Counted from the stretch's first letter, positions 1-15,083 are shown. The stretch is DNA of 64,000 nucleotides from Alphaproteobacteria bacterium (GCA_018827375.1 JAHJYW010000013.1:1-64000), one strand, 5' to 3'. Notes: generated by a model not told the origin, from the sequence alone. Numbers and translations are program-made.

Positions 1-106
1 GAACCATCGTGATCGCTGCGGTCAGCGTTGTCTTGCCGTGGTCAACGTGTCCAATCGTGCCGATGTTCACGTGCGGCTTGTTGCGTTCAAACTTTGCCTT
101 GCCCAT
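1..106 (-). CDS. tuf: Elongation factor Tu, N-terminal fragment cut by window edge
   Basis: EF-Tu delivers aminoacyl-tRNA to the ribosome as a GTPase. Only the first 35 codons are in the window; the gene continues beyond base 1. The translation begins [20 protein letters not shown] and contains the P-loop GHVDHGKT at residues 19-26, diagnostic of EF-Tu. It is the last visible gene of the str operon, 54 bp downstream of fusA on the same strand. A GGAGAGG-type ribosome site lies just before the ATG. The tuf assignment is secure; whether this is tufA or tufB cannot be seen. Confidence 0.95.
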   Translation of the reverse strand, partial: MGKAKFERNKPHVNIGTIGHVDHGKTTLTAAITMV

Positions 107-160
107 CGGGCCTCTCCTTCATTCTAAATTCAAAAGACCGGCTCACCGGTCGGGGATGGA

Positions 161-2284
161 TCAGGAACCTGCGACTTCCTGAATGATTTTCTGTGCTTCG
201 GCACGCGGAACTTCGTCATAGTGAGCGAAGATCATCGTGAACTGGGCGCGCCCTTGCGACATGCCGCGCAGGTTGGAAACGTATCCAAACATGTTGACCA
301 GCGGCACCAGGGCATTGATCGCCACGGCGTTACCGCGTGGTTCCGAACCCTGGATCTGGCCACGGCGGGAGTTCAGGTCGCCGATCACGTCGCCCATGTA
401 GTCTTCCGGCGTGACAACTTCCACTTTCATGATCGGCTCCATCAGGCGTGGGTCGCCCTTGCCTTTCAGCTCGCGGAATGCGCCGCGGGCGGCGATTTCG
501 AATGCGAGGACCGAGGAGTCAACGTCGTGGAACGCGCCATCAACCAGCACGGCCTTGAAGTCGGTGACAGGATAACCAGCCAGAAGGCCGTTTTCCTTGG
601 CCATGTTGAGGCCTTTTTCCACACCGGGGACGTATTCCTTCGGAACCGAACCGCCGACGATCGTGCTTTCGAACACGAAGCCCGAACCGGCTTCGAGTGG
701 TTCGAACTGCAGCTTGATACGCGCGAACTGGCCAGTACCACCGGACTGTTTCTTGTGGGTGTAATCGATCTCTGCCGAACGGCCGATTTTCTCGCGATAG
801 GCCACCATTGGCTGACCGATATTGGCCTCAACCTTGAACTCGCGCTTCAGGCGGTCGATCAGGATGTCGAGGTGAAGCTCGCCCATGCCCTTCATGATCG
901 TCTGGCCGGATTCGAAATCGGTTTCGACGCGGAAGGATGGATCCTCGGCAGCAAGGCGCTGGAGGCCAACCGACATTTTTTCCTGGTCAGCTTTCGACTT
1001 CGGCTCGACGGCGATCTCGATCACGGGATCGGGGAACGTCATCGTTTCGAGGACGACCGGCTTGTTCGGATCACAAACCGTGTCACCTGTTGTCGTTTCC
1101 TTGAGGCCAGCAAGCGCAACGATGTCGCCTGCGAAGGCTTCCGTGATCTCGTCCTGCTTGTTGGAGTGCATCATGACCATACGGCCGACGCGCTCTTTCT
1201 TGCCTTTGGTCGAGTTCATGAATGCATCGCCTTTCGACAGCGTACCGGAATAGATACGTGTGAAGGTCAGCGTGCCCATGTAGGGGTCATTCATGATCTT
1301 GAAGGCGAGGCCCGAGAACGGCTGGCTGTCATCAGCCTTGCGTTCGATATTGCGGACTTCTTCCTCATCACCCGGCAGGAAGCCGAAGTAAGGCGGCACA
1401 TCAAGCGGGCTCGGCAGGTAGTCAACCACAGCGTTGAGCATGGGCTGGACGCCCTTGTTCTTGAACGCGGAACCGCACATGACCGGCACGAAAGCCATCG
1501 CCAGCGTGCCCTTGCGGATAAGCTTGCGCAGCGTTGGTACGTCAGGCTCGACACCTTCAAGGAAGGCTTCCATGGCGTCATCGTCCTGCTCGACAGCAAG
1601 TTCGATCAGGTGAGCGCGCATTTCGTCGGCCTGGACCTTCAGGCTGTCACGGACAGGCTTGAGCACCCAGGAAGCGCCGAGATCGTCGCCTTCCCAGACC
1701 CATTCCTGCATCGTCACGAGATCGACGTGACCGGCCAGCTCGGTTTCGGAACCGATCGGCAGCTGGATCGGCGCAGGCGTTGCGCCTGTACGGTCCTTGA
1801 TCATTCGAACGCAGTTGAAGAAGTCAGCACCGATCTTGTCCATCTTGTTGATGAAGACAACCCGGGGGACCTTGTAGCGGTCAGCCTGGCGCCAGACAGT
1901 TTCGGTCTGCGGCTCGACACCGGCGTTCGCATCGAGGACGCACACGGCGCCGTCGAGAACGGCCAGCGAGCGCTCGACTTCGATCGTGAAGTCAACGTGT
2001 CCGGGCGTGTCGATGATGTTGAAACGGTATTTGTCGGACAGCGGCGTGGAGCCGTCTTCCGTGCGTTCCCAGAAAGTGGTCGTCGCAGCGGACGTGATCG
2101 TGATGCCACGTTCCTGTTCCTGCTCCATCCAGTCCATGGTCGCGGCGCCATCGTGCACTTCGCCAATTTTGTGCGATTTGCCGGTATAATAAAGGATGCG
2201 CTCTGTTGTCGTTGTCTTGCCAGCATCGATGTGAGCGATGATGCCAAAGTTACGATAGCGATCCAGCGTGTATTCGCGGGCCAT
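161..2284 (-). CDS. fusA: Elongation factor G
   Basis: EF-G is the GTPase that drives ribosomal translocation and, with RRF, ribosome recycling. The 707-residue product has the usual EF-G length. It starts [20 protein letters not shown] and shows the P-loop AHIDAGKTT (17-25), the DTPGHVD G3 motif and the NKMD G4 motif, followed by domains II-V ending in the [17 protein letters not shown] segment of domain V. The frame is open 15 codons further upstream, but the ATG at 2284 matches the family N-terminus, so it was chosen. It lies between rpsG (90 bp upstream) and tuf in the conserved str operon. Confidence 0.97.
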   Translation of the reverse strand: MAREYTLDRYRNFGIIAHIDAGKTTTTERILYYTGKSHKIGEVHDGAATMDWMEQEQERGITITSAATTTFWERTEDGSTPLSDKYRFNIIDTPGHVDFTIEVERSLAVLDGAVCVLDANAGVEPQTETVWRQADRYKVPRVVFINKMDKIGADFFNCVRMIKDRTGATPAPIQLPIGSETELAGHVDLVTMQEWVWEGDDLGASWVLKPVRDSLKVQADEMRAHLIELAVEQDDDAMEAFLEGVEPDVPTLRKLIRKGTLAMAFVPVMCGSAFKNKGVQPMLNAVVDYLPSPLDVPPYFGFLPGDEEEVRNIERKADDSQPFSGLAFKIMNDPYMGTLTFTRIYSGTLSKGDAFMNSTKGKKERVGRMVMMHSNKQDEITEAFAGDIVALAGLKETTTGDTVCDPNKPVVLETMTFPDPVIEIAVEPKSKADQEKMSVGLQRLAAEDPSFRVETDFESGQTIMKGMGELHLDILIDRLKREFKVEANIGQPMVAYREKIGRSAEIDYTHKKQSGGTGQFARIKLQFEPLEAGSGFVFESTIVGGSVPKEYVPGVEKGLNMAKENGLLAGYPVTDFKAVLVDGAFHDVDSSVLAFEIAARGAFRELKGKGDPRLMEPIMKVEVVTPEDYMGDVIGDLNSRRGQIQGSEPRGNAVAINALVPLVNMFGYVSNLRGMSQGRAQFTMIFAHYDEVPRAEAQKIIQEVAGS

Positions 2285-2374
2285 GTGGGTAAACCTTCGT
2301 GTCTGCTTTCCGGGAGGAAATTGTGGCAACTGACGGGCGCGTTACCCTCAGTTGCCATGAAATTCCAGTGCTGA

Positions 2375-2857
<483 letters not shown>

Positions 2858-3229
2858 TTATTTCGGTTTCTTCGCGCCGTAATGCGAACGGCGTTGTTTA
2901 CGGTTCTTGACGGGCTGGGTGTCCAGCGCGCCGCGGATGATGTGGTAACGCACGCCCGGAAGGTCTTTCACGCGGCCGCCGCGGATAAGCACAACCGAGT
3001 GCTCCTGCAGGTTGTGGCCTTCGCCCGGGATGTAGCACAGCGATTCGAACCCGGAGGTGAGACGCACTTTTGCCACTTTACGAAGCGCCGAGTTCGGCTT
3101 CTTCGGGGTCGTTGTGTAGACGCGTGTACAAACACCACGGCGTTGTGGGCAGGCCTTGAGGGCCGGTGTCTTGGTGCGCGTCGGCTTAGGCGAACGCGGA
3201 TTACGAATAAGCTGTTGAATTGTGGGCAT
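2858..3229 (-). CDS. rpsL: 30S ribosomal protein S12
   Basis: S12 sits at the decoding centre and controls translational accuracy. The 123-residue product starts [20 protein letters not shown] and contains [17 protein letters not shown] and [17 protein letters not shown]. Lysines are present at the two positions (K43/K44 and K88) whose substitution gives streptomycin resistance, so the sequence predicts a drug-sensitive ribosome at this locus. D89 is the usual methylthiolation site. An AAGG ribosome site lies about 6 nt before the ATG. It is the first gene of the str block, about 170 nt downstream of the predicted promoter at 3407-3434. Confidence 0.97.
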   Translation of the reverse strand: MPTIQQLIRNPRSPKPTRTKTPALKACPQRRGVCTRVYTTTPKKPNSALRKVAKVRLTSGFESLCYIPGEGHNLQEHSVVLIRGGRVKDLPGVRYHIIRGALDTQPVKNRKQRRSHYGAKKPK

Positions 3230-3406
3230 TCGGGCCTTCTGTCTCTTCTGAACTCATGGCCCGATGGGCCGGTAACGAAATGATGCCCCGAATGCCATTG
3301 CAGCTTCCGGGACGGCTGAAAACTTGGGGGCCAGATTGGCCGGATCATTCCTGAACCGGTACGGCGAAAGGGCAAAAGCCCAGCTGCCTCTCTGACGATG
3401 GGTGGC

Positions 3407-3434
3407 GTTTAAGCCTCTCAGGCGCTGGCGTCAA
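3407..3434 (-). promoter_or_regulatory. Predicted str operon promoter (Caulobacter-type housekeeping)
   Basis: Read on the minus strand, TTGACGC (3428-3434) is followed after 13 bp by GCTTAAAC (3407-3414). This fits the Caulobacter sigma-73 pattern (TTGACGS, 10-14 bp, GCTANAWC) with one mismatch in the -10. It would start transcription near 3400 and give a leader of about 170 nt before rpsL. It lies downstream of the rpoC terminator, so the str genes appear to have their own promoter. No transcript data support it. Confidence 0.5.
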
Positions 3435-3483
3435 GGGTGGCATGCCGCCGGACCGCAGCAATATTAAGCCTGAATGCGGGCCT

Positions 3484-3732
3484 CTAGAACGGCAGGCCGA
3501 TCCTGTCGATGCACGCGGCTGCTTCAGGGCCCGCTGTACCGCCCTCCAGCTGCGCCCTGAAAGCGGCAAGTTCGTCCGCCGCATCAGGCTCCAGCGCCCC
3601 TGCCCGCTGGAAATCACCGGCCCTGAGCAAGTCCTTGCAATCGGCAATCGCCCAGCTATCCAGAGACAGCACCGTAATGATTGCGATGGCAATCACTGCA
3701 CAAACCGCGCCGATAATATCGTTTCGTTGCAT
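3484..3732 (-). CDS. Small hypothetical membrane-anchored protein
   Basis: This is an 82-residue ORF between rpoC and rpsL. From the ATG at 3732 it has a short charged N-terminus (MQRND), one hydrophobic segment at about residues 7-26, and a soluble tail of about 55 residues with two cysteines (C32 and C74), perhaps disulfide-bonded in the periplasm. The frame is open 12 codons further upstream, but that start falls inside the rpoC terminator, so 3732 was preferred. The ribosome site is weak. No family was recognised. It may be real because the frame is clean and its composition is membrane-like; it could also be chance. Confidence 0.4.
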   Translation of the reverse strand: MQRNDIIGAVCAVIAIAIITVLSLDSWAIADCKDLLRAGDFQRAGALEPDAADELAAFRAQLEGGTAGPEAAACIDRIGLPF

Positions 3733-3755
3733 GCGCCGCCTATCCCTGAAAGCAA

Positions 3756-3783
3756 GAAAGCCTGCCAACGCTGGCAGGCTTTC
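3756..3783 (-). terminator. Terminator after rpoC
   Basis: A perfect 12-bp inverted repeat (GAAAGCCTGCCA at 3756-3767 and its complement at 3772-3783) with a 4-nt loop lies 30 bp past the rpoC stop. Read on the minus strand it is followed by a short T-rich run. It separates the rplJL-rpoBC block from the str genes. Confidence 0.8.
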
Positions 3784-3813
3784 TCAGTTGTATCAAGTGT
3801 CGTTCTGGCCGGA

Positions 3814-6800
3814 CTATTCGTCAGCTGGCTCGGAAGCCGGGGCCGGAAGGGCTGCCATGGCCAGATTTGCCGCTTCTTCCTGGGCCTTGGCCATCGCAGC
3901 AGCGCGCTTGGCTTTCAGCTTCAGGTCGCGCTCGGCCGCAACACGGCGGAACTGACGGATACCACCGCCTGTACCGGCCGGGATCAGACGGCCAACGATG
4001 ACGTTCTCCTTGAGTCCGTCCAGCGTATCGATCTTGCCCTGGATCGCCGCTTCGGTGAGCACGCGGGTCGTCTCCTGGAACGACGCAGCCGAGATGAAGC
4101 TGCGGGTCTGTAGAGACGCCTTGGTGATGCCGAGCAGGAGCGGGTTCGCCGTAGCTTCGTGCTGGTCCTTTTTACGGGACTTGCGCACGACTTCATTGGC
4201 GTCCTCGAAGTCGATGAGATCGATGTGCTCGCCAACGATGAACGGTGTATCACCGCCATCAACGATTTCGACCTTTTGGAGCATCTGGCGAACGATCACC
4301 TCGATGTGCTTGTCGTTGATCGGCACGCCCTGCAGGCGATAGACCTTCTGCACTTCGTCGATGAGGTAGTTGGCCAGGGCCTCGACACCAAGCGTCGACA
4401 GGATGTCCTGCGGCGCCGGGTTACCGTCCATGAGGTATTCACCACGCTTGATGAAGTCACCATCCTGTACCGCAAGGTGCTTACCCTTCGGCACGAGGTA
4501 ATCAATCTGGTCACGACCTTCCTCGATCGGCACGATCGAGACGCGGCGCTTGTTCTTGTAGTCACGGCCGTAAAGCACCTTGCCATCGACTTCTGCGATG
4601 ATGGCGTGATCCTTCGGACGGCGCGCTTCGAACAGTTCGGCCACGCGTGGCAGACCACCCGTGATGTCCCGTGTCTTCGCACCACCGGTCGCAACACGTG
4701 CGAGCGTGTCACCGGCTTCGATCTTGTCGCCATCGGCAACAGACAGAATAGCGCCAACCGACAGAAGATAGACTGCATCGGAGCCGTTCGGCAGTTTGAC
4801 CGGCTTGCCGTCCTTGTCGATGACCTGGATCGACGGCTTGATGTCAGCCGCTTTCGAGGCCGAACGCCAGTCGATCACAACGCGGGACGAGATGCCCGTC
4901 GCTTCATCGGTTTCTTCACGCACGGAGACGCCATCGATCACGTCGATCAATTTGGCTTCGCCTGCAACTTCCGACACGATTGGCTGGGCAAACGGATCCC
5001 AGTCTGCCAGCGGCATGCCGGGCGAGACTTTCGCCTTGTCCTTGACCATGAGGCGTGTGCCGTAAGCCGGACGGAACGACTGACGCGTGCGTCCGTCGCC
5101 ATCGACGATCTCGACCTGCATACGCCGGCCGACAACGATGATGTTCTTGTCCTTGCGCGTCACATACTCGCCGTCCGTGAACCGGACCGTGCCTTCGAAG
5201 CTGGCTTCGATGGACGATTGGTCGGCCACCTGCGCTGCACCACCGATGTGGAACGTACGCATGGTCAGCTGAGTACCTGGCTCACCGATCGACTGGGCAG
5301 CGATAACGCCGACCGCTTCACCGCGGTTGACGACCGTGCCGCGCGCGAGGTCACGTCCGTAGCACTGGACGCAGATACCGTTGCGCGCTTCACATGTCAG
5401 CGCAGAGCGGGCTTTCACAACGTCCACACCGGCATTCTCGATGATGTCGGCAAGGTCTTCGTCGATATAGGTGTTGGCAGGCGCAACAAGCGTGCCGTCG
5501 GCACCCTTGATGTCTTCAGCCGTCACACGGCCGAGCAGACGCTCGCCCAGCGAGACAGTGACATCAGCGCCTTCCATGACAGCCGAGATGTCGATGCCTT
5601 TTTCAGTGCCGCAATCATCTTCGTTGATGATGCAATCCTGGGCGACGTCGACAAGACGGCGGGTCAGGTAACCCGAGTTCGCCGTTTTCAGAGCCGTATC
5701 GGCAAGACCCTTACGGGCACCGTGCGTCGAGTTGAAGTATTCAAGGACGGTCAGGCCTTCCTTGAAGTTCGAGATGATCGGCGTCTCGATGATCTCGCCC
5801 GACGGCTTGGCCATCAGGCCCCGCATACCGGCGAGCTGTTTCATCTGGTTCTTCGAACCACGTGCACCGGAGTCGGCCATCATGTAGATCGAGTTGACCT
5901 GAGCCTTCCGGTCGCCCTTGGCCACCTGGGCCTTGGACGCGGATTCCATCATGGCGTCAGCAACCTTGTCCGTACATGTGGACCAGGCGTCGACAACCTT
6001 GTTGTACTTCTCGCCGCGTGTGATGAGACCGTCGGCATACTGGCGTTCGTATTCTGACACCTGCTCCTTGGTCGCTTCGACAAGCTTCTTCTTCGCTTCC
6101 GGAATGACCATGTCATCCTTGCCGAACGAGATGCCGGCTTTCGCAGCTTCCCTGAAGCCGAGACCCATGATCTGGTCGCAGAAGATGACCGTCGCCTTCT
6201 GGCCGCACAGACGATAGACATCGTCGATGATCCGGCCGATGGCCTTCTTGGTCAGCGTCAGGTTGACCATGTCAGGCTGGATGCCTTTGAAGCGCGGCAG
6301 GATGTTTGCCACCATGTAGCGGCCCGGTGTCGTGTCGATCACACGGCGCCATGGCTTGCCTTCATCGTCAACGCCCTCGTACATCGCCTTGATTTTCGAG
6401 TGCAGTGAGACAAAACCGTTATCCAGCGCCTGCTCGATTTCAGCGAGATCCGTGAAGATCATGCCATTGCCGACTTCCTCGTCGCGATCGAGCGAGAGGT
6501 AGTAGAGGCCGAGGATGATATCCTGCGACGGCACGATGATTGGCTTGCCGTTGGCGGGCGACAGGATGTTGTTCGTCGACATCATGAGGACGCGGCATTC
6601 CAGCTGGGCCTCAAGGCTCAGCGGCACGTGAACGGCCATCTGGTCACCGTCGAAGTCAGCGTTGAACGCGGCGCAGACCAGCGGGTGCAGCTGGATGGCC
6701 TTGCCCTCGATCAGTTTCGGTTCGAACGCCTGAATGCCGAGGCGGTGAAGCGTCGGAGCGCGGTTGAGCAAGATCGGGTGCTCGCGGATAACCTCGTCGA

Positions 6801-8040
6801 GGATATCCCAGACTTCCGGCTTCTCTTTCTCGACCAGTTTCTTGGCAGCCTTGACCGTACCGGCAAGGCCTTTGGCGTCGAGACGCGCATAGATGAACGG
6901 CTTGAACAGCTCGAGCGCCATCTTCTTCGGAAGGCCGCACTCGTGCAGTTTCAGGTTCGGGCCAACCACGATGACCGAACGGCCGGAATAGTCGACGCGC
7001 TTGCCGAGAAGGTTCTGGCGGAAGCGACCCTGCTTGCCCTTGAGCATGTCGGAGATCGACTTCAGCGGACGCTTGTTGGTACCCGTGATCGTACGGCCGC
7101 GACGGCCGTTGTCGAACAGGGCATCAACCGATTCCTGAAGCATACGCTTCTCGTTACGGATGATGATGTCCGGTGCGCGAAGTTCCATAAGGCGCTTCAG
7201 GCGGTTGTTCCGGTTGATCACGCGGCGATAGAGGTCGTTAAGGTCGGACGTCGCAAAACGGCCGCCGTCCAGCGGGACCAGCGGGCGCAGGTCTGGCGGG
7301 ATGACCGGCACGACGGTCAGGATCATCCATTCGGGCTTGGCGCGCGACTGGAGAAAGGACTCGACGACCTTGAGGCGCTTGGACGCCTTCTTGGTCTTCA
7401 GTTCCGACGTCGAATTCTGGAGGTCTTCGCGAAGCGATTCAGCGAGTGCAGGCAGGTCGAGGTTGCGGAGGATCTCGCGGATGGCCTCGGCGCCGATCAT
7501 GGCTGTGAACGCGTCTTCACCCAGACGGTCCTGTGCATCCATGTATTCTTCTTCGGTCAGGAGCTGCTTGGGCTCCAGTTCCGTGAGGCCGGGCTCGATG
7601 ACCACATAGCTTTCGAAGTAGAGCACGCGCTCCACGTCTTTCAGCGCCATGTCGACCAGGGTCGAGATCCGGGACGGAAGCGACTTCAGGAACCAGATGT
7701 GCGCAACAGGTGCAGCAAGATCGATATGGCCCATGCGCTCGCGACGGACGCGTGCGAGGGTAACTTCAACGCCGCACTTTTCGCAGACGATGCCGCGATA
7801 CTTGATGCGCTTGTACTTGCCGCAAAGGCACTCATAGTCCTTTACCGGGCCGAAGATGCGGGCGCAGAAAAGGCCATCACGCTCGGGCTTGAATGTCCGG
7901 TAGTTGATGGTCTCAGGCTTCTTGATCTCGCCTGACGACCACGAGCGGATTTTCTCCGGGCTTGCGATCGAAATGCGGATTGCCTCGAAAGTCGGGGCGG
8001 GCGTATTCGGGTTGAAAATACTGGCGACGTCCTGGCGCAT
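3814..8040 (-). CDS. rpoC: DNA-directed RNA polymerase subunit beta'
   Basis: Largest catalytic subunit of RNA polymerase, 1408 residues, as expected for alphaproteobacteria. Visible landmarks are the N-terminal zinc site (C71, C73, C86, C89 in [10 protein letters not shown]...CEKCG), the clamp and lid, and the Mg-binding [12 protein letters not shown] motif with the three catalytic aspartates at about 460-467. The trigger-loop/bridge-helix segments follow, and a second zinc site lies around [19 protein letters not shown]. The C-terminal tail is Ala/Glu-rich ([15 protein letters not shown]). It follows rpoB by 132 bp, a gap that contains a large inverted repeat, and ends at a strong terminator. 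Confidence 0.98.
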   Translation of the reverse strand: MRQDVASIFNPNTPAPTFEAIRISIASPEKIRSWSSGEIKKPETINYRTFKPERDGLFCARIFGPVKDYECLCGKYKRIKYRGIVCEKCGVEVTLARVRRERMGHIDLAAPVAHIWFLKSLPSRISTLVDMALKDVERVLYFESYVVIEPGLTELEPKQLLTEEEYMDAQDRLGEDAFTAMIGAEAIREILRNLDLPALAESLREDLQNSTSELKTKKASKRLKVVESFLQSRAKPEWMILTVVPVIPPDLRPLVPLDGGRFATSDLNDLYRRVINRNNRLKRLMELRAPDIIIRNEKRMLQESVDALFDNGRRGRTITGTNKRPLKSISDMLKGKQGRFRQNLLGKRVDYSGRSVIVVGPNLKLHECGLPKKMALELFKPFIYARLDAKGLAGTVKAAKKLVEKEKPEVWDILDEVIREHPILLNRAPTLHRLGIQAFEPKLIEGKAIQLHPLVCAAFNADFDGDQMAVHVPLSLEAQLECRVLMMSTNNILSPANGKPIIVPSQDIILGLYYLSLDRDEEVGNGMIFTDLAEIEQALDNGFVSLHSKIKAMYEGVDDEGKPWRRVIDTTPGRYMVANILPRFKGIQPDMVNLTLTKKAIGRIIDDVYRLCGQKATVIFCDQIMGLGFREAAKAGISFGKDDMVIPEAKKKLVEATKEQVSEYERQYADGLITRGEKYNKVVDAWSTCTDKVADAMMESASKAQVAKGDRKAQVNSIYMMADSGARGSKNQMKQLAGMRGLMAKPSGEIIETPIISNFKEGLTVLEYFNSTHGARKGLADTALKTANSGYLTRRLVDVAQDCIINEDDCGTEKGIDISAVMEGADVTVSLGERLLGRVTAEDIKGADGTLVAPANTYIDEDLADIIENAGVDVVKARSALTCEARNGICVQCYGRDLARGTVVNRGEAVGVIAAQSIGEPGTQLTMRTFHIGGAAQVADQSSIEASFEGTVRFTDGEYVTRKDKNIIVVGRRMQVEIVDGDGRTRQSFRPAYGTRLMVKDKAKVSPGMPLADWDPFAQPIVSEVAGEAKLIDVIDGVSVREETDEATGISSRVVIDWRSASKAADIKPSIQVIDKDGKPVKLPNGSDAVYLLSVGAILSVADGDKIEAGDTLARVATGGAKTRDITGGLPRVAELFEARRPKDHAIIAEVDGKVLYGRDYKNKRRVSIVPIEEGRDQIDYLVPKGKHLAVQDGDFIKRGEYLMDGNPAPQDILSTLGVEALANYLIDEVQKVYRLQGVPINDKHIEVIVRQMLQKVEIVDGGDTPFIVGEHIDLIDFEDANEVVRKSRKKDQHEATANPLLLGITKASLQTRSFISAASFQETTRVLTEAAIQGKIDTLDGLKENVIVGRLIPAGTGGGIRQFRRVAAERDLKLKAKRAAAMAKAQEEAANLAMAALPAPASEPADE

Positions 8041-8113
8041 GGGTGTCTGCTCCTTGGGTGGGCGATGTTGTCGGGGCGAAAGGCCCCTGCCCTCATGAAA
8101 TTATCGTGTCGAC

Positions 8114-8156
8114 CGGGATGCCCCGTGAAACGTTTCTCGTTCCGCGGGGCATCCCG
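8114..8156 (-). repeat. Perfect 12-bp inverted repeat between rpoB and rpoC
   Basis: CGGGATGCCCCG at 8114-8125 is repeated inverted at 8145-8156. The 19-nt loop itself contains the palindrome GAAACGTTTC (8127-8136). No T-run follows on the minus strand, so it is unlikely to be a simple terminator. It could be an RNA-processing or partial attenuation hairpin in the rpoBC mRNA. Confidence 0.6.
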
Positions 8157-8172
8157 TTATTTCGCTTACTGT

Positions 8173-12309
<4,137 letters not shown>

Positions 12310-12374
12310 CCCAGGATCCCAATTTTGTCCGTCCGGGCCACATGGCCACAGACCTTATCACCAGAACGCGAGTT

Positions 12375-12403
12375 CGCGGCGGCCTCTTAATGAGACCGCC
12401 GCG
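12375..12403 (-). promoter_or_regulatory. Stem-loop in the rplL-rpoB intercistronic region
   Basis: CGCGGCGG (12375-12382) pairs perfectly with CCGCCGCG (12396-12403), with a further CTC/GAG pairing inside and a small TTAAT loop. On the coding (minus) strand no T-run follows. In E. coli the equivalent gap holds an attenuator and RNase III site that lowers rpoBC relative to rplJL; a similar role here is inferred from position only. Confidence 0.5.
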
Positions 12404-12463
12404 CATCTTTTAGATAGAACAGCGCCTCGCGCGAACACTGTCCGGATTTTAAAGCAGCAAACG

Positions 12464-12841
12464 CTACTTGATTTCGATCGTAGCGCCGACGTCTTCGAAC
12501 TTCTTCTTGATCTCTTCAGCTTCAGCTTTCGAGACAGCCTCTTTGATGGCTTTAGGAGCAGCTTCGACCAGGTCTTTAGCTTCTTTCAGGCCGAGTGCTG
12601 GAACAACGTCGCGGACGACCTTGATCACGTTGATTTTCTTGTCGCCTGCCGACGTCAGGATGACGTCAAATTCAGTCTGCTCTTCAGCAGCGGCAGCTGG
12701 AGCAGCACCACCGGCAGCGGCAACAGCCACTGGCGCAGCGGCGGAAACGCCCCATTTTTCTTCGAGCATCTTCGCGAGCTCTGCAGCCTCAAGAACGGTC
12801 AGAGCCGAGAGGTCTTCGACAATCTTTTCGAGATTTGCCAT
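12464..12841 (-). CDS. rplL: 50S ribosomal protein L7/L12
   Basis: Stalk protein that recruits translation GTPases to the ribosome. The 125-residue product has the N-terminal dimerisation domain ([20 protein letters not shown]), an Ala-rich hinge (about residues 35-50), and the C-terminal domain EKTEFDVIL-like [20 protein letters not shown] through [16 protein letters not shown]. Length and layout are typical. It is 58 bp downstream of rplJ, as in most bacteria, and is expected to be made in excess over the RNA polymerase genes that follow. Confidence 0.97.
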   Translation of the reverse strand: MANLEKIVEDLSALTVLEAAELAKMLEEKWGVSAAAPVAVAAAGGAAPAAAAEEQTEFDVILTSAGDKKINVIKVVRDVVPALGLKEAKDLVEAAPKAIKEAVSKAEAEEIKKKFEDVGATIEIK

Positions 12842-12899
12842 TGTATGATTTCCTGTTTGGTTCGGTTGTTAGTGTTTAGATGTTGCGAAAACGGGTGCC

Positions 12900-13415
12900 C
12901 TAGGCGGCGTCTTTCGACGCATATGCCGACACCACACGGGCAAGCTGGCTGGCGGGAGCCTGAATGACGCCTGCAACTTTCGTTGCCGGTGCCTGCAGAA
13001 GGCCAACAAGTTTGCCACGGAGCTGGTCGAGAGACGGAAGCTTCGCGAGGGCCTGAACGCCGGAAGCATCCAGAACCACGTCACCCATGACGCCGCCGAT
13101 GATGATGAGCTTCGCGTTGTCTTTCGCAAACTCATCTGCTGCTTTCGCAGCGGACACCGGATCAGCAGCATAGGCAATTGCCACAGGACCCTGGAACAGG
13201 GCCTGGGCATCGTCGCCGCCTTGACCGTCGAGCGCAATTTTCGCCAGACGGTTCTTGACCACCTTAAGCTGACCGCCATCCTTACGAAGAAGGGCGCGCA
13301 GCTTTGACATTTCCGCAACGGTCATTCCGGAATAGTGCGTCACGATGACAGCACCGGACTCTGCGAACACGCCTTTAAGCGCGTCGAGTGCCACTGTTTT
13401 TCCAGCTTTATCCAT
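12900..13415 (-). CDS. rplJ: 50S ribosomal protein L10
   Basis: L10 anchors the L7/L12 dimers at the ribosomal stalk base. The 171-residue protein starts MDKAGKTVALDALKGVFAES and contains the rRNA-binding segment SKLRALLRKDGGQLKVVKNR and a C-terminal helix that would carry L12 dimers. It is the first gene of the rplJL-rpoBC block and is preceded by a structured leader of about 260 nt with its own promoter. In many bacteria the L10-L12 complex represses translation by binding that leader. Confidence 0.97.
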   Translation of the reverse strand: MDKAGKTVALDALKGVFAESGAVIVTHYSGMTVAEMSKLRALLRKDGGQLKVVKNRLAKIALDGQGGDDAQALFQGPVAIAYAADPVSAAKAADEFAKDNAKLIIIGGVMGDVVLDASGVQALAKLPSLDQLRGKLVGLLQAPATKVAGVIQAPASQLARVVSAYASKDAA

Positions 13416-13676
13416 AGCGGGTCTCCAGTAGAGGCGCCCGGACCATCCGGCCGCCCTGGTAATCGCCTTCCGGCCCGAGGGCCTTCCAGCGCCTGCCCAG
13501 GGATTGGCCTGCCCGGTAAAGCAAAACAGGAAATCCTGTTTTTCCGAACCGTTTCAACGCCTCACCCCGTCTGCATAGGTGGCTAAAAGCCTTTACCGCG
13601 TCCGAAAACGTGACCTATGGTCTAGGACAGGAAAACGGGAGGCCGCCGATGCACATCGGTGATCTCCCGTCAAGAG
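13416..13676 (-). promoter_or_regulatory. Putative L10 (rplJ) mRNA leader with structured 5' element
   Basis: The 393-bp gap between rplJ and rplA has no gene. Its rplJ-proximal part reads as a leader of about 260 nt. Near the predicted 5' end (13635-13670) is a stem of ACGGGAG with CTCCCGT, capped by a second stem CCGAT/ATCGG. The two are separated by an asymmetric 4+4-nt internal loop, the kind of helix-internal-loop-helix that L10-L12 recognises elsewhere. The match to the known L10 leader family was judged from position and folding only. Confidence 0.45.
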
Positions 13677-13682
13677 AGGTCT

Positions 13683-13709
13683 GTTAACGCTTTATCCAAA
13701 GGCCCGCAA
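13683..13709 (-). promoter_or_regulatory. Candidate rplJ operon promoter
   Basis: On the minus strand TTGCGGG (13703-13709) is followed by a 12-bp spacer and GCGTTAAC (13683-13690). This is a partial match to the Caulobacter-type TTGACGS/GCTANAWC pattern with correct spacing. It lies just downstream of the rplA terminator and would begin the transcript a few bases before the leader stem-loop. Confidence 0.4.
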
Positions 13710-13742
13710 CCCCCTGAATCCAGAAAATGTGTTCCGACAGGA

Positions 13743-13774
13743 AAAAGCCCGGCGCCTTTTGGCACCGGGCTTTT
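13743..13774 (-). terminator. Terminator after rplKA
   Basis: A 14-bp hairpin with one mismatch (AAAAGCCCGGCGCC at 13743-13756, loop TTTT, complementary arm 13761-13774) lies 34 bp past the rplA stop and ends in a T-run on the minus strand. It separates rplKA from rplJL-rpoBC. Confidence 0.8.
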
Positions 13775-13808
13775 CTGATTTTCGCGCAAATCAGCCGCTA
13801 AAGGGAGA

Positions 13809-14501
13809 CTATTTGGTTTCCGCTGTATCGATCATGATACCCGCGCCCATGGTCGAGGACAGCGAGATCTTCCGAACAAACGTACCTTTGGCACCGCTTG
13901 GGCGCGCCTTGACGAGCGCATCGAGGAACGCCTTGACGTTCTTTTCGATGTCAGCGTCAGCAAAGCTGGCCTTGCCGATACCGGCATGGATGATGCCGGC
14001 TTTTTCAACGCGGAATTCAACCGAGCCGCTTTTGGCGTCTTTGACAGCCTGGGCGACGTTTGGCGTGACCGTACCGACTTTCGGGTTTGGCATCAGGCCG
14101 CGTGGGCCAAGCACCTTACCGAGGCGGCCGACAATGGCCATCATGTCCGGCGACGCGATAACGCGGTCGAAGTCCATGAAACCACCCTGAATTTTCTCCA
14201 TCAGGTCTTCTGCGCCAACAAAGTCTGCACCGGCCGCCTTGGCTTCGTCAGCCTTGGCATCCTTTGCGAACACGGCGACGCGAACGTCCTTGCCCGTGCC
14301 GGCTGGCAGGTTGACCACGCCGCGGACCATCTGGTCAGCGTATTTTGGGTCAACGCCGAGATTGACGGCAATCTCGATGGTTTCGTCGAATTTCGATTTC
14401 GCATTGCCCTTCACGAGCGAGACAGCCTCGTTGATCGTGTAGGCTTTGTCGCGGTCAATCGTTTCTGCGATTGCGCGTGTGCGCTTTCCTGGTTTCGCCA
14501 T
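13809..14501 (-). CDS. rplA: 50S ribosomal protein L1
   Basis: L1 forms the mobile L1 stalk that helps release E-site tRNA, and it often represses its own operon. The 230-residue protein starts [20 protein letters not shown] and shows the L1 blocks [39 protein letters not shown] and [20 protein letters not shown]. Length is normal. It begins 5 bp after rplK and is followed by a strong terminator. Confidence 0.97.
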   Translation of the reverse strand: MAKPGKRTRAIAETIDRDKAYTINEAVSLVKGNAKSKFDETIEIAVNLGVDPKYADQMVRGVVNLPAGTGKDVRVAVFAKDAKADEAKAAGADFVGAEDLMEKIQGGFMDFDRVIASPDMMAIVGRLGKVLGPRGLMPNPKVGTVTPNVAQAVKDAKSGSVEFRVEKAGIIHAGIGKASFADADIEKNVKAFLDALVKARPSGAKGTFVRKISLSSTMGAGIMIDTAETK

Positions 14502-14506
14502 CGTTC

Positions 14507-14953
14507 TTACTCCACCACTGTCAGGCCCATCGCGCGGGCGGACCCTGCGATGATCTTGGACGCTGCATCGAGATCGTTTGCGTTCAGGTCTTCCATTTTG
14601 GCTTCCGCGATTTCGCGGATCTGCTTCATGGTGACCTTGCCGACCGTATCAAAGCCAGGCTTTTTCGAGCCGGACGCTGGTTTCTTGCCGAGCTTCAGGC
14701 CAGCAGCCTTCTTCAGCAGCACCGTGGCAGGTGGCGTCTTCGTGATGAAGGTAAAGGATTTATCCTGGTAATACTGGATGACGACCGGGATAGGCAGGCC
14801 TTCTTCCATGCTCTGCGTCTTGGCGTTGAACGCCTTGCAGAATTCCATGATGTTGATGCCGCGCTGACCGAGCGCTGGGCCGACGGGCGGCGAAGGGTTT
14901 GCCTTGCCTGCGGGAATCTGGAGCTTGATCTGCCCCAGCAGTTTCTTAGCCAT
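14507..14953 (-). CDS. rplK: 50S ribosomal protein L11
   Basis: L11 forms the GTPase-associated centre with 23S rRNA and mediates the RelA stringent response. The 148-residue protein starts [20 protein letters not shown] and contains the proline-rich [19 protein letters not shown] and the C-terminal rRNA-binding domain [20 protein letters not shown]. The frame stays open 39 codons upstream, but the ATG at 14953 gives the family N-terminus. The usual upstream partners nusG and secE are absent; the next gene is an M48 protease behind its own terminator. Confidence 0.97.
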   Translation of the reverse strand: MAKKLLGQIKLQIPAGKANPSPPVGPALGQRGINIMEFCKAFNAKTQSMEEGLPIPVVIQYYQDKSFTFITKTPPATVLLKKAAGLKLGKKPASGSKKPGFDTVGKVTMKQIREIAEAKMEDLNANDLDAASKIIAGSARAMGLTVVE

Positions 14954-15054
14954 TGTGTCCTCACAATTGTTACGAGGGAGCGGTGGTCTTTCGATCCGCC
15001 CCGATTGGTATCGAGGGTCCGCGGTCCGGCTGGCATGCCTTCCGCAGAAGCGCG

Positions 15055-15083
15055 CGTATGGCCCAATCACCCCTGCAGGTCAA
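15055..15083 (-). promoter_or_regulatory. Candidate rplKA promoter
   Basis: On the minus strand TTGACC (15078-15083) and CATACG (15055-15060) are separated by 17 bp. The site lies between the upstream terminator (15100-15129) and rplK, giving a leader of roughly 95 nt. The -10 is only a partial match. Confidence 0.4.

Noticed and set aside
221-2374. Long plus-strand open frame (717 codons) opposite fusA
   Set aside because: It mirrors the codon bias of the true EF-G gene; its protein has no recognisable domains and is rich in His/Arg/Asp as expected from a GC-rich antisense frame.
4159-6057. Long plus-strand open frame opposite rpoC
   Set aside because: Antisense shadow of a highly conserved gene; no domain, no ribosome site and the opposite strand encodes a textbook RpoC.
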